Of a DNA stretch of 64,000 nucleotides, positions 25,882 to 33,497 are shown piece after piece (positions within the stretch are counted from its first letter, which is position 1; every line of letters starts with the position of its first letter). Both the position numbers and the translations under genes were made by a program. Below the pieces are notes generated by a model. The model was not told where the DNA came from. It saw only the letters and a list, made by a program, of their open reading frames with translations, and did not search any database. Source of the DNA: Arthrobacter sp. MYb213 (lineage in GTDB: Bacteria > Actinomycetota > Actinomycetes > Actinomycetales > Micrococcaceae); contig NZ_PCQA01000005.1 of the NCBI RefSeq assembly GCF_002979915.1, positions 231,821-295,820 of the forward strand, given 5' to 3'.

Positions 25882-26445
25882 CTACCAGGGGCTCAGCGTT
25901 GTGCCACTGTCCAGCGACCCGCGCCCGGCCAACCAGGCCATAAACAATCGCCGACTATTAGAGGTGTCAAACCGCTCGGTCACGGTTTTAAGCAGGAGCG
26001 GAAGGTCCCAGTTCACATACTCCTCTGGCCATTCCAGCGGACTGTAGCCCAGCCCGAGATCGACGTGGTGCATTTTAACCTCGCGGAGTCTGTGCGCAGG
26101 GCAACCCGCTACGCCGTAATGTCCTCCACCAAGGAAGTGCCCGTTGGGCCAGCCTGCAGCTGTGGATGCTGTGAATATCTCTTCAAGATGCTCCATGCTG
26201 GATTGGAGATCTGCGATGATCGCACCAGTTGACCGCGTGACCCCTTTTTCAATCTCGGAGCGGCGTTGGTGCGCGCCGCTTTGGTATTTGGGAACGTCCT
26301 TGCTGCTCAGAGCACCTGACAGTCGACGCGCATGAGCATCCGCATTGCGAGCTAGATGAGTCAGCACATGGGCCACCGTCCATCCCGGTAAACGGCTTGG
26401 CGATTGGACAGTATCGACGCTCAACATTTCCACACGACGCATCAA
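25882..26445 (-). CDS. Maleylpyruvate isomerase family, mycothiol-dependent
   Basis: A DinB-like protein with the hallmark SRLPGWTVAHVLTHLARNADA (metal His in the TH), the GHFLGGGHYGVAG insertion and LREVKMHHVDLGLGYSPLEW with two more His, close to the arrangement in mycothiol-dependent maleylpyruvate isomerase. The TTG at 26445 (or ATG 26442) is the first usable start, but homology-like sequence (EKNPELASRLCREAQARL) continues upstream in frame to about 26520 without a standard start codon before a stop, so the true start may be lost or unusual. Confidence 0.75.
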   Translation of the reverse strand: MMRRVEMLSVDTVQSPSRLPGWTVAHVLTHLARNADAHARRLSGALSSKDVPKYQSGAHQRRSEIEKGVTRSTGAIIADLQSSMEHLEEIFTASTAAGWPNGHFLGGGHYGVAGCPAHRLREVKMHHVDLGLGYSPLEWPEEYVNWDLPLLLKTVTERFDTSNSRRLFMAWLAGRGSLDSGTTLSPW

Positions 26446-26705
26446 TCTCGCTTGCGCTTCACGGCATAGTCGGGAGGCCAGCTCCGGATTTTTCTCAAGA
26501 TCCGCGACTAAATTAACCTCTCTGAGTCAATTGATCACCGATAACTCTGCCATAAGGTCAACGACTTGTGCTGGGTGGATAGTGTCCATCTAGGGCTACT
26601 CACTGCATTTCATGGACTGCTGTGATGCACCGAATCTTCGCACCGGCAAGAACTATCTTGAATATTCAATACGGGGCTTTACCAGATGATCGATAGGCTG
26701 AAGGC

Positions 26706-27488
26706 ATGAATCGGACCCGCAACGCACCAAGAGCTTCGGTTCACGGTGCTGTTCTGCATGATGAGGTTCGGCCAGCGTGGTCAGCGGAGGTAACATCGTG
26801 GCTGTTGGGGACACCTGTGAAGGGTCGACGGCTGACAGTCTTGGATCTCGGAGCAGGTACAGGGCTAGGAACAAGGAGCATCCTCTCCCTTGGACATTCC
26901 GTCATCGCCGTTGATACCTCTGCCAACATGCTCTCGGTGCTCCGATCTTCTTGTCAGGAATTGGCTTGCGGAGTCCGTGAGCGCATCACGACTCTTAGTG
27001 GCTCAGCGGAATGCCTACCGGTGGAGGATAACAGTGTAGACGCCGTTATTTGCTTCCAAGCTTGGCATTGGGTCGAGCCGAAACAAGCCATGGATGAATG
27101 CAATCGTGTACTCAAATCAAACGGCATGATGGGTATGGCTTGGCATACCTGGGACCGCACCAACGAGTGGGTGCAGGCACTTGCTTCAATCGTCGAACCT
27201 GACGGTACCCCTAGCGACCAGACGCTCAGTGCGCCCAAAGAATTAGCGGGACGCGGTACCTTCGAACGCAAAGAATTCCTCTTCAACTACGAGATGACGG
27301 TTAGCCAGCTCGTCCGCTTGGCTAGCTCCTGGGCTTTCGTTGCGCAGAGACCAGACACGAACGCCGTTTTAGCGAAGGTCCGTAGCCTAGGCGAACAAGC
27401 AAGGACAGCTGACACCGGCCTTGTCCGGTTCCCGCATAAGACGGTTGCCTTTCGGCTCAGAGAGTCGGGCCAAGAAGCCGTGGGCTAG
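26706..27488 (+). CDS. SAM-dependent class I methyltransferase
   Basis: A 260-residue methyltransferase: motif I VLDLGAGTGLGTRSIL (residues 45-60), acidic motif II VIAVDTSANML, DNSVDAVICFQAWHW for motif III/IV and RVLKSNGMMGMAWHTWDR after it, which is the Methyltransf_11 pattern seen in small-molecule and quinone-type methylases. Substrate unknown. A single gene with a palindromic repeat 35 bp after it. Confidence 0.85.
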   Translation: MNRTRNAPRASVHGAVLHDEVRPAWSAEVTSWLLGTPVKGRRLTVLDLGAGTGLGTRSILSLGHSVIAVDTSANMLSVLRSSCQELACGVRERITTLSGSAECLPVEDNSVDAVICFQAWHWVEPKQAMDECNRVLKSNGMMGMAWHTWDRTNEWVQALASIVEPDGTPSDQTLSAPKELAGRGTFERKEFLFNYEMTVSQLVRLASSWAFVAQRPDTNAVLAKVRSLGEQARTADTGLVRFPHKTVAFRLRESGQEAVG

Positions 27489-27523
27489 GCAAGGCGACAA
27501 TTTTTGTGGATCTCGTGATCAGT

Positions 27524-27549
27524 GCCCGGTACAGGACCCGCTAAGGGGC
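27524..27549. repeat. Palindromic element, degenerate
   Basis: GCCCGGTACAGGACCC ... TAAGGGGC with GCCC/GGGC outer arms; 3' of the methyltransferase gene. The reverse complement aligns with the family reading. Confidence 0.45.
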
Positions 27550-27652
27550 TACCCCTACAGGTGATCCAAGCAGCGCAGTAAAAATCTTGGAGTTCGGATT
27601 AGCACTTCATGTCCTTGCGGTGCGCATATTTTCAAAATGTTTCATCGGGACG

Positions 27653-27673
27653 AATCGTTATCGCTTCGATACG
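27653..27673 (+). promoter_or_regulatory. Conserved 21-bp motif upstream of secreted precursor gene (copy 2)
   Basis: AATCGTTATCGCTTCGATAC (plus G) differs from the copy at 14971-14991 at three positions, all A/G or C/T changes. It lies 102 bp before the ATG of the paralogous precursor. Confidence 0.6.
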
Positions 27674-27775
27674 TGCATTGTCATTTGGGCGTCGTAATTC
27701 TTCGGGTGATGAGGATATGTTTTAAGTTGCAGATAACAGTTGCACTACCTGTAACTTCCAACATTCTGAGGACTA

Positions 27776-28117
27776 ATGAAAAAGACTCTCTCGGCGACCA
27801 TTGCCATTGTTAGCGCTCCACTTCTCGCGGGCACGATTCTAGTAGCACCCGCAATGGCCGCGCCGACTGAACCTGTTCCTTCTCCCACCGAGCTTTCTGA
27901 ACTCTTTGGAGCTCAAGAGCAACCTCGTTTCGAAGAAATTTCGAAAAACCTCAGCAGCGCTGAACTTGAACTCATCGAGTCCGGTGTACCAGCGGTCATT
28001 TACCAAGAGGTTGAAACTGGGAAAATCATCACGGTCGAAGAATGGGTTCAGAGCAGAACTGACTTTGCATATCAGTCCCCATGGTTCGTTGCTACGGAAC
28101 AATCATCTAATGACTAA
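27776..28117 (+). CDS. Secreted precursor protein, short paralogue
   Basis: A 113-residue exported protein with a signal peptide (SAPLLAGTILVAPAMA, cut before APT). Its EQPRFEEISKNLSSAELELI and IESGVPAVIYQEVETG regions align closely with the protein at 15090-15656, but the Cys-rich C-terminal domain is replaced by a short tail (SPWFVATEQSSND). It could be a truncated copy, a decoy or an immunity-like partner. It is followed 27 bp later by a membrane protein gene on the same strand. Confidence 0.6.
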   Translation: MKKTLSATIAIVSAPLLAGTILVAPAMAAPTEPVPSPTELSELFGAQEQPRFEEISKNLSSAELELIESGVPAVIYQEVETGKIITVEEWVQSRTDFAYQSPWFVATEQSSND

Positions 28118-28144
28118 GAATGATAGATCCGCCAAAGGGTGCGT

Positions 28145-28627
28145 GTGAAAGATCCAATGGTTGTAAAGGATAGGACTGCTTCGCCTTGGTGGGCGAAACT
28201 ATTGGGCGTGGTCATCTTTGCGGTAGTGGTTGGATCTTATATTCCGCCAATGCTGAGTGGCTCCATGCAGCCTATTCTTATTGCCTTCGTCGTGATTGGA
28301 ACCTACGTTTCCATAGGGGTGGTCGTTTCATTCAGCTTTATACGGGTGAAGGACAGACACGTTTCTCTTGGGTTGTTTCCTTTTGGGGTGAGACGTTTTT
28401 CCTATCCGGAGATTTCAAGGGTCGAATATGTGGAGCATGTGGACACTTCGGATTATCTCGGCGGCGGGTGGAAACTGGGGCAGGACCGTTCCACCGTCAT
28501 TTTATGGAAATCAGGTCCAGCGTTAGAGATTGAACTGACGAGCGGAAAAAGATACATAGTTCAAAGTGATGGAGCCGCGATGCTGGTCGAAGCAACAAAG
28601 AAAAAGATCGCCACGAGTGGCTCGTGA
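28145..28627 (+). CDS. Membrane protein with two helices and a PH-like domain
   Basis: A 160-residue protein with two N-terminal membrane helices (LLGVVIFAVVVGSYIPPML and ILIAFVVIGTYVSIGVVVSF) then a soluble beta-rich part, RFSYPEISRVEYVEH ... LEIELTSGKRYIVQSD, resembling bacterial PH domains. GTG 28145 is preferred as AAAGGG lies 5 bp upstream; GTG 28139 and ATG 28157 are alternatives. Being directly behind the short secreted precursor, it could be its membrane partner (inference). Confidence 0.6.
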   Translation: MKDPMVVKDRTASPWWAKLLGVVIFAVVVGSYIPPMLSGSMQPILIAFVVIGTYVSIGVVVSFSFIRVKDRHVSLGLFPFGVRRFSYPEISRVEYVEHVDTSDYLGGGWKLGQDRSTVILWKSGPALEIELTSGKRYIVQSDGAAMLVEATKKKIATSGS

Positions 28628-28666
28628 GAACTTCAGCAGTATGAAGACCCTCATGGGCTTCCTCGT

Positions 28667-28810
28667 ATGGATGACTTCGAAATCTCGGAGGGGGATGCTC
28701 TAACGGTCGGGGGAATGATCGGTCTGCTTGTTGTGCTGGTAGCCAGAATTATTTGCATATTTAGTGCAGCTCGGAATACCGCAGCCCCACCTAGCGACAC
28801 AAACAACTAG
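28667..28810 (+). CDS. Possible 47-residue single-helix membrane protein
   Basis: Starts MDDFEISEGDALTVGGM and has one hydrophobic segment, IGLLVVLVARIICIFSA, then a short polar tail. It follows the PH-like protein gene by 39 bp on the same strand. There is no strong ribosome site and the assignment rests only on the membrane-like composition. Confidence 0.3.
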   Translation: MDDFEISEGDALTVGGMIGLLVVLVARIICIFSAARNTAAPPSDTNN

Positions 28811-28920
28811 TCCTAGGTTTCGGAAATATTCTGAATCTGACTAGTGCCCAGTTTGTCTCCTGTGCTCGGTGATGTGACCGCCTTACTGCGTGCTAATCGT
28901 CACCGTGTTTTTCTAGAACC

Positions 28921-29277
28921 GTGGCTAGAGAAAAAGCTCACTCCCGTACAGAGCCATGCTTACGATTCGATGAATATCCAAGTGAAGCCGTGATTAGATG
29001 GGGTATGCACTCTTTTCGGAAGTCCGTCTACATGGCATTGGGAATCCTCTTTGTACTCTCAGGAGCAGGAGGAAGCGTCGTGATGTTTTTGCAGCCGTGG
29101 AGAAGCTGCCCTGAAATCGATGACAGCTCTGCAGGCTGCCCAGCGACATCAACCGACACGGCCCTACTCGGTTTAGCTATTGCAGTAATGCTCGCCGGGA
29201 TAGCGTTTTTGATCATGTCGCAGAAGTCAGCGAGAATTCCGCTTGAGTCTGCCGGTCCTTGGGGAAAGCTTGGCTAG
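28921..29277 (+). CDS. Two-helix membrane protein, unknown
   Basis: From GTG 28921 a 118-residue frame; an ATG at 29005 gives 90 residues and may be the real start. Two helices, VYMALGILFVLSGAGGSVVM and ALLGLAIAVMLAGIAFLIM, flank an outside loop with two Cys (RSCPEIDDSSAGCPATS) that could form a disulfide. No family recognised. Confidence 0.5.
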   Translation: MAREKAHSRTEPCLRFDEYPSEAVIRWGMHSFRKSVYMALGILFVLSGAGGSVVMFLQPWRSCPEIDDSSAGCPATSTDTALLGLAIAVMLAGIAFLIMSQKSARIPLESAGPWGKLG

Positions 29278-29390
29278 CGGGGGATTGAGCGGCGGCTGGG
29301 CGGGACACGGTCCTTGCCGGTCGCTTTTCCATCCGTCGGGGCTGCAAACTGAGGATGGTTCTGACTGGACCGTGTCTGTATGATCGCGAT

Positions 29391-29894
29391 ATGAATTCTT
29401 CGCGTGAGGCCGTGCCTTCAACGGTGCGTCTGTTTCCGGATTATGCCGACACGGTGCTGTGGTTTAACGAGCCGATTGACTACGACACTGCGCAGCTATC
29501 CGATGCGTTGACACACGAACTCTCGCAGTGGGAACAGTCTTATTATGAAGGTTTGAACCAAGACTATGAGTGGAAATCGCCTGGTTTAGCCAGTCGATTC
29601 GGTGCCGAGGGTGAACGGTTAGCGCAACGTGTAGCTGAAGAACTTGGCGATAAGTTCGAAATCGAATTAGTCACGGTCGTAGAAGATGTGCCCGAACGCA
29701 AATATCGGGCGAGCGGGCCTGCTCTTAACCCTCAAGCCGCCAAGGTGTTCGATGCTTTGGCTGTTGAGATCAAAGAATTTGAAGAGGAAGTACTGCGTGC
29801 GCAGGAGGCAACGCGACGTGGAGAAAGCACTGGGTGGTATGCCTATGCGCCGCTATCTAATACCGTATTTACGCCTCAACAACCGAACAATTGA
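29391..29894 (+). CDS. Hypothetical cytosolic protein
   Basis: A 167-residue acidic protein from ATG 29391, with no signal or membrane segment. TVRLFPDYADTVLWFNEPID and QLSDALTHELSQWEQSYYEG are followed by a helical region (GEGERL-like AEGERLAQRVAEELGD) and IKEFEEEVLRAQEATRRG, possibly coiled. It has no recognised family. A palindromic repeat follows about 50 bp downstream. Confidence 0.6.
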   Translation: MNSSREAVPSTVRLFPDYADTVLWFNEPIDYDTAQLSDALTHELSQWEQSYYEGLNQDYEWKSPGLASRFGAEGERLAQRVAEELGDKFEIELVTVVEDVPERKYRASGPALNPQAAKVFDALAVEIKEFEEEVLRAQEATRRGESTGWYAYAPLSNTVFTPQQPNN

Positions 29895-29945
29895 AAACCC
29901 ATTGCAAAGCTCAACGAGCCAGCGTCAACGTCGGTGATAGTCGGC

Positions 29946-29975
29946 GTCCCGTAGAGGGTTCCCTCGCGAGCGGAA
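29946..29975. repeat. Palindromic element
   Basis: GTCCCGTAGAGGGTTCCCTC: a perfect GAGGG-TT-CCCTC inner hairpin behind the standard GTCCCGTA arm; the right arm is eroded. 3' of the hypothetical gene. Confidence 0.6.
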
Positions 29976-30047
29976 AGCCGTAGTGCAAACGGTTTTGGGC
30001 GCTCTATGCAGTCATTTTGTGAAAATGACAACGGCTACGCTCGATAT

Positions 30048-30230
30048 ATGACTAAATGGAGCAGTTATCTCTTCGGGGCATCACTGGCGGTTTGTATGGC
30101 AGGGATCGTGCTTGCCGAACGATTACCAGAATGGTGGACTCCCGTCTCTCTAATTCTGCTGGTTCTAACTGCTGCAGTGTTTCTGTTCCGCTCCGTCGTC
30201 GACTTCCGAAATAAGAGCACAGCGTTCTAA
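30048..30230 (+). CDS. Small two-helix membrane protein
   Basis: A 60-residue protein MTKWSSYLFGASLAVCMAGI... with two predicted helices separated by ERLPEWWTP. A longer frame starts at 30006. No family recognised; the composition is the only support. Confidence 0.4.
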   Translation: MTKWSSYLFGASLAVCMAGIVLAERLPEWWTPVSLILLVLTAAVFLFRSVVDFRNKSTAF

Positions 30231-30330
30231 ATCGCCGCTATGGCAGTGCATTCAATGCGTACTCAAGAAGCATTTAGTTATTTGGGCAGACGCAACGGAA
30301 ACTCCCAAAAGTGCCTCCACGTTATCTCAT

Positions 30331-30360
30331 GTCCGTAGGGGATTCGCCTAATGGGCGGCG
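30331..30360. repeat. Palindromic element beside duplicate GNAT copy B
   Basis: GTCCGTAGGGGATTCGCC then TAATGGGCGGCG. In reverse complement it begins GACGCCGCCC as does the element at 16660-16691, so element and gene were duplicated together. It lies 17 bp beyond the stop of the leftward acetyltransferase. Confidence 0.65.
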
Positions 30361-30377
30361 TCGCTCTGGTTTGTTTT

Positions 30378-31019
30378 CTAAGCGATGAAGAACGGGCGGG
30401 CTTTTGCGAGGCCGATGATGACCATATCTGCGGGATCGCTCGGGACCCAATTTGAGGCATTGAGGCGCAGTCTGTCGGAGATTACAACCCGCCCGTCGAG
30501 AACATCCCGCGAGATACCATCGTGGCAATAGCCGAGCGTCCGCGAGACACCTTGCGAACCATGGTTATTCTGGAACACTTCTGTCAGTGCAGCGACGGCT
30601 CCCAGCCCCTCGAATGCAAGATTCAACAAGGCTGCTCGGGTCTCAGTGCCGATGCCCTGTTTGTGAAATGCGAGACCGAGCCACGACTCGGTTTTTACTT
30701 CACGCAGTACAGAAAAATTGCGCGCCTTCAGAGTAATCATGCCTAGCGGCTGGCCGCCACGGAACACTCCCATTTCCAATGCCCAGTCTTCCACACGCCA
30801 AGCGCCCCGGCGGCTCCAATGCTGCTGCATAATGTGCAGTGCTCGTTCACGAGGAGGAAGATTCGTCCAGGGCGTCAAGAAGGGCTGTTCGCCCGGCTCA
30901 TGCACACCTGTGGCAACGACATGGGCCAACTCGGATAACTCGTCATAATTTGGTACGCGGAGTTCCAAACGCTTGGTTGTAAGTTTCAATTGGGAGAGAG
31001 GCCAGTAATCGTCGGGCAT
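30378..31019 (-). CDS. GNAT N-acetyltransferase (duplicate B)
   Basis: A 213-residue acetyltransferase, starting MPDDYWPLSQLKLTTKRLEL, about 80% identical to the product of 16003-16644 (hand alignment, about 40 changes in 213) and on the opposite strand. Identical blocks include PFLTPWTNLPPRERALH, REVKTESWLGL and LLNLAFEGLGAV. DNA similarity continues upstream of the start (CATACTGGCGA) and into the palindrome behind the stop. Changes are scattered, so both copies appear under selection. Confidence 0.87.
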   Translation of the reverse strand: MPDDYWPLSQLKLTTKRLELRVPNYDELSELAHVVATGVHEPGEQPFLTPWTNLPPRERALHIMQQHWSRRGAWRVEDWALEMGVFRGGQPLGMITLKARNFSVLREVKTESWLGLAFHKQGIGTETRAALLNLAFEGLGAVAALTEVFQNNHGSQGVSRTLGYCHDGISRDVLDGRVVISDRLRLNASNWVPSDPADMVIIGLAKARPFFIA

Positions 31020-31094
31020 TTCGCCAGTATGCCACGGAAGAGTTTGCCGATTCACGTTTGGATGCGTAAAAAATCCATGCCTTTTGACGTCGCG

Positions 31095-31121
31095 GTCCTG
31101 TACAGGGTTCCCCTGCGGAAC
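31095..31121. repeat. Palindromic element, degenerate
   Basis: GTCCTGTACAGGGTTCCCC then TGCGGAAC with CAGGG/CCCTG inner arms. Located between the divergent acetyltransferase and lipoprotein genes. Confidence 0.5.
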
Positions 31122-31255
31122 AGCATGAACCGAGAGTCTTTGCGTTTGAAAGTGTGACTTTTACCGTTGAACACCAGACACTTCCGACGCTGTCCTCGAC
31201 CATAGCTATTACACCGCAGGCTTGCTCTCCTGCCTCTTTGATAGAGTGATTTGAT

Positions 31256-31732
31256 ATGCCTAAATACCCTTTCTCCCTCGTCATTCCCGTTATTCTCGCC
31301 GTCAGCTTGACCTCGTGTGCGTCAACACCTGAGATCGATTGGGAGCAGGCGCAGAACGAGGCAAATAAGTTCAACGAGGCAGCAATGGCTGCGAAGGGTT
31401 CCTTGGGCGGAGGTTCTCTGCGCGTAGGCCAAGGGACTCCAGCAAGCGATGAATCCGGCATCGTTCTCACCTATGCTTCCGGTGCCCGGATGACGGGGCT
31501 CAGCGTGAGTTGCTTTGGAGAAGGGATAATCCATTTCGGATTCACTACTCAGTCCGGGTCTAACTGGAGAGACAGCGATTCTGTTGACTTGTTCTGTGAC
31601 GGCGAGGACAACGTTGTGCCGGTATCTGAAGCCTTGTCTAGGGTTGAGGTCGATGCAGTGCAATTCAACGGTGTCCTCAGTGAGGGGTCAGGTGGAGTCC
31701 TAGCAGTCGCCGTTTCCGGAGTGGCTAGCTAA
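31256..31732 (+). CDS. Putative lipoprotein, unknown function
   Basis: A 158-residue protein with the lipoprotein signal PVILAVSLTSC (Cys21), a helical stretch (EQAQNEANKFNEAAMAAKG) and a beta-rich remainder with two Cys (LSVSCFGEG, DLFCDGED), likely disulfide-linked on the outside. No domain recognised. It stands alone. Confidence 0.7.
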   Translation: MPKYPFSLVIPVILAVSLTSCASTPEIDWEQAQNEANKFNEAAMAAKGSLGGGSLRVGQGTPASDESGIVLTYASGARMTGLSVSCFGEGIIHFGFTTQSGSNWRDSDSVDLFCDGEDNVVPVSEALSRVEVDAVQFNGVLSEGSGGVLAVAVSGVAS

Positions 31733-31970
31733 TACTCTCTGTGATCGTCAGGTCGGCACTCTAAGTCTCCAACAACGCACCCTCACCGGTCACTGAGTCG
31801 TAGTGCTTCAGTAGATGTGAACCTTCGCGGATTCTAGTGGTCACCGCTACTAAGTCATTCTGTCTACCCGGCAGGATGCCGAGATGGTGGCAGAAACGCT
31901 CTCGGGCTGGCGTCAATACCATTATGGAGCCGGTCATAGGGCAGAACGAAGATCGTTATTATTGCACCTA

Positions 31971-32007
31971 TCCCACAAGGAGTTCGCCTACGGAACGACT
32001 TGTAGGG
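31971..32007. repeat. Palindromic element
   Basis: CCCACAAG (31972-31979) pairs with CTTGTAGGG (31999-32007, one bulge); the core is GGAGTTCGCCTACGG. It is 30 bp upstream of the next acetyltransferase start and about 240 bp 3' of the lipoprotein gene. Confidence 0.5.
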
Positions 32008-32036
32008 TGGAAGACGTTGAATTGCCCTGTGCTTTA

Positions 32037-32555
32037 ATGGCTTTCATGATTCGTGCTGCACTGGTCGATGATGTTTGCTTGCTCCCCGACATCGAGCGTG
32101 CTGCTGATGCTGTCTTCGTCGGCGAAGGCATGGCATCAATTGCCGACGGTGAAACGATGTCCATTCAAGATTTGCTTCAGTATCAACGCCAGGGAAGAGC
32201 GTGGGTGGGCACAGATAATTTAGATCAACCTGTTGCGTACATTCTTTTGGATTTATTAGAAGACGTGGCGCATATAGAGCAAGTCTCTGTACATCCGACC
32301 CATGCGGGCTTCGGGATTGGCCGTCAGCTCATCGAGAGGGCAGGGGAATGGGCCAGACAACAGGGTTGTGTCGCGCTGACGTTAACCACCTTTGCCGATG
32401 TTCCGTGGAACGCGCCCTACTATGCTCGTTTAGGCTTTGGTATCGTTCCGACGAATCAGCTGTCACCAGGACTGCGGGGAATCCGAAAGCATGAGGCCGC
32501 ACGTGGATTAGATCAGTGGCCTCGTGTTGCCATGTGTCGTCCGCTCGGTGGTTGA
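32037..32555 (+). CDS. GNAT N-acetyltransferase
   Basis: A 172-residue GNAT protein starting MAFMIRAALVDDVCLLPDIE (ATG 32037; 32046 also possible). The acetyl-CoA loop is VSVHPTHAGFGIGRQLIERA and the late segment is APYYARLGFGIVPTNQLSPG, which resembles the aminoglycoside/diverse small-amine GNAT group. The open frame to 31884 is ignored because it runs through the palindromic repeat. Confidence 0.85.
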   Translation: MAFMIRAALVDDVCLLPDIERAADAVFVGEGMASIADGETMSIQDLLQYQRQGRAWVGTDNLDQPVAYILLDLLEDVAHIEQVSVHPTHAGFGIGRQLIERAGEWARQQGCVALTLTTFADVPWNAPYYARLGFGIVPTNQLSPGLRGIRKHEAARGLDQWPRVAMCRPLGG

Positions 32556-32674
32556 TTCCGCGCCAAACTAGCTACGTTCCTTCACATAGAAGGATTCTCT
32601 CGCGGGCGTGATGTCGTTTCAAATGAAGGTGCTTTCGATTAGCGAGCCGAAGTCGATTCTGGCAAGCTCGTCCC

Positions 32675-33376
32675 ATGACTGAGACGATAGATGTTGACGT
32701 GGTAAGAGTTTTTACCGACGCACAGGGCCGTCACGGTAACGAATTGGGTATCGTTCAAACATCCGTCGCCAGTGAAGGGCGCGAACAGAAGATCGCAGCA
32801 TTGTTAGGATTTAGCGATACCGTCTTCGTAGACGGTATCGACCAAGACCTGGTAGGGAACCACATTGTCAGGATCCGTATCTTCACTCCAGTTACCGAAC
32901 TCCCATTCGCAGGGCATCCGAGCGTGGGAACAGCGTGGTGGCTTGTCCGGAACGGAACTCCAGCGTCAGTCCTTCGTGAGAAGGCCGGAGATGTGACTGT
33001 CGAGAACCTGCCGGACGCGACATGGATCGTAGCTCACGCAACTTGGGCCCCAGAATATGAATGGATTCCGATGCAGTCTGCGGGAGACCTCGACGCCCTC
33101 GACGCGAACGTTTTCGCAGATGGTCGCCATTATGCTTACGCGTGGAAAGATCAGGCTGGTGGCCAGTTGCGTTCCCGCATGTTCGCACCTGTCTCGGGCA
33201 TCGCTGAAGATGAAGCGACTGGAGCTGCAGCTATTCGCGTTACTGCCAGGCTTGCTCGTAATCTGCAGATCACGCAGGGAATGGGCAGTGAAATACTAAC
33301 CGCTTTGACAGAAGGTGGCCGGATTCGGCTTGGTGGGCGAACAGTCTTCGACGGAGCTATGGTCGTTAGGCTCTAA
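32675..33376 (+). CDS. PhzF family isomerase/epimerase-like protein
   Basis: A 233-residue protein with the PhzF fold: VDVVRVFTDAQGRHGNELGI opening, FTPVTELPFAGHPSVGTAWW (substrate loop) and MFAPVSGIAEDEATGAAAIR in the second half, matching the duplicated diaminopimelate-epimerase-like halves. The catalytic Glu seen as SET in PhzF is Asp here (GFSDTVFVD), a conservative change that may alter activity. It is shorter than the usual ~280 residues. Confidence 0.85.
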   Translation: MTETIDVDVVRVFTDAQGRHGNELGIVQTSVASEGREQKIAALLGFSDTVFVDGIDQDLVGNHIVRIRIFTPVTELPFAGHPSVGTAWWLVRNGTPASVLREKAGDVTVENLPDATWIVAHATWAPEYEWIPMQSAGDLDALDANVFADGRHYAYAWKDQAGGQLRSRMFAPVSGIAEDEATGAAAIRVTARLARNLQITQGMGSEILTALTEGGRIRLGGRTVFDGAMVVRL

Positions 33377-33399
33377 CGGGGCAAGTTTAACTTCCTAGG

Positions 33400-33432
33400 G
33401 CCATTCCCGGAGAGAGCTCCTTTTACGCGACG
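33400..33432. repeat. Palindromic element, strongly degenerate
   Basis: CCATTCCCGGAGAGAGCTCC then TTTTACGCGACG keeps the order TCCCG-GGAG-CTCC-TTACG of the family but the arms no longer pair well. 3' of phzF-like gene. Confidence 0.3.
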
Positions 33433-33497
33433 CCCTCTAATCCCTACGAAACCGCCTTTCGCGCGGTATTTATTTAGAAACACGTAAAGTGGCATTT

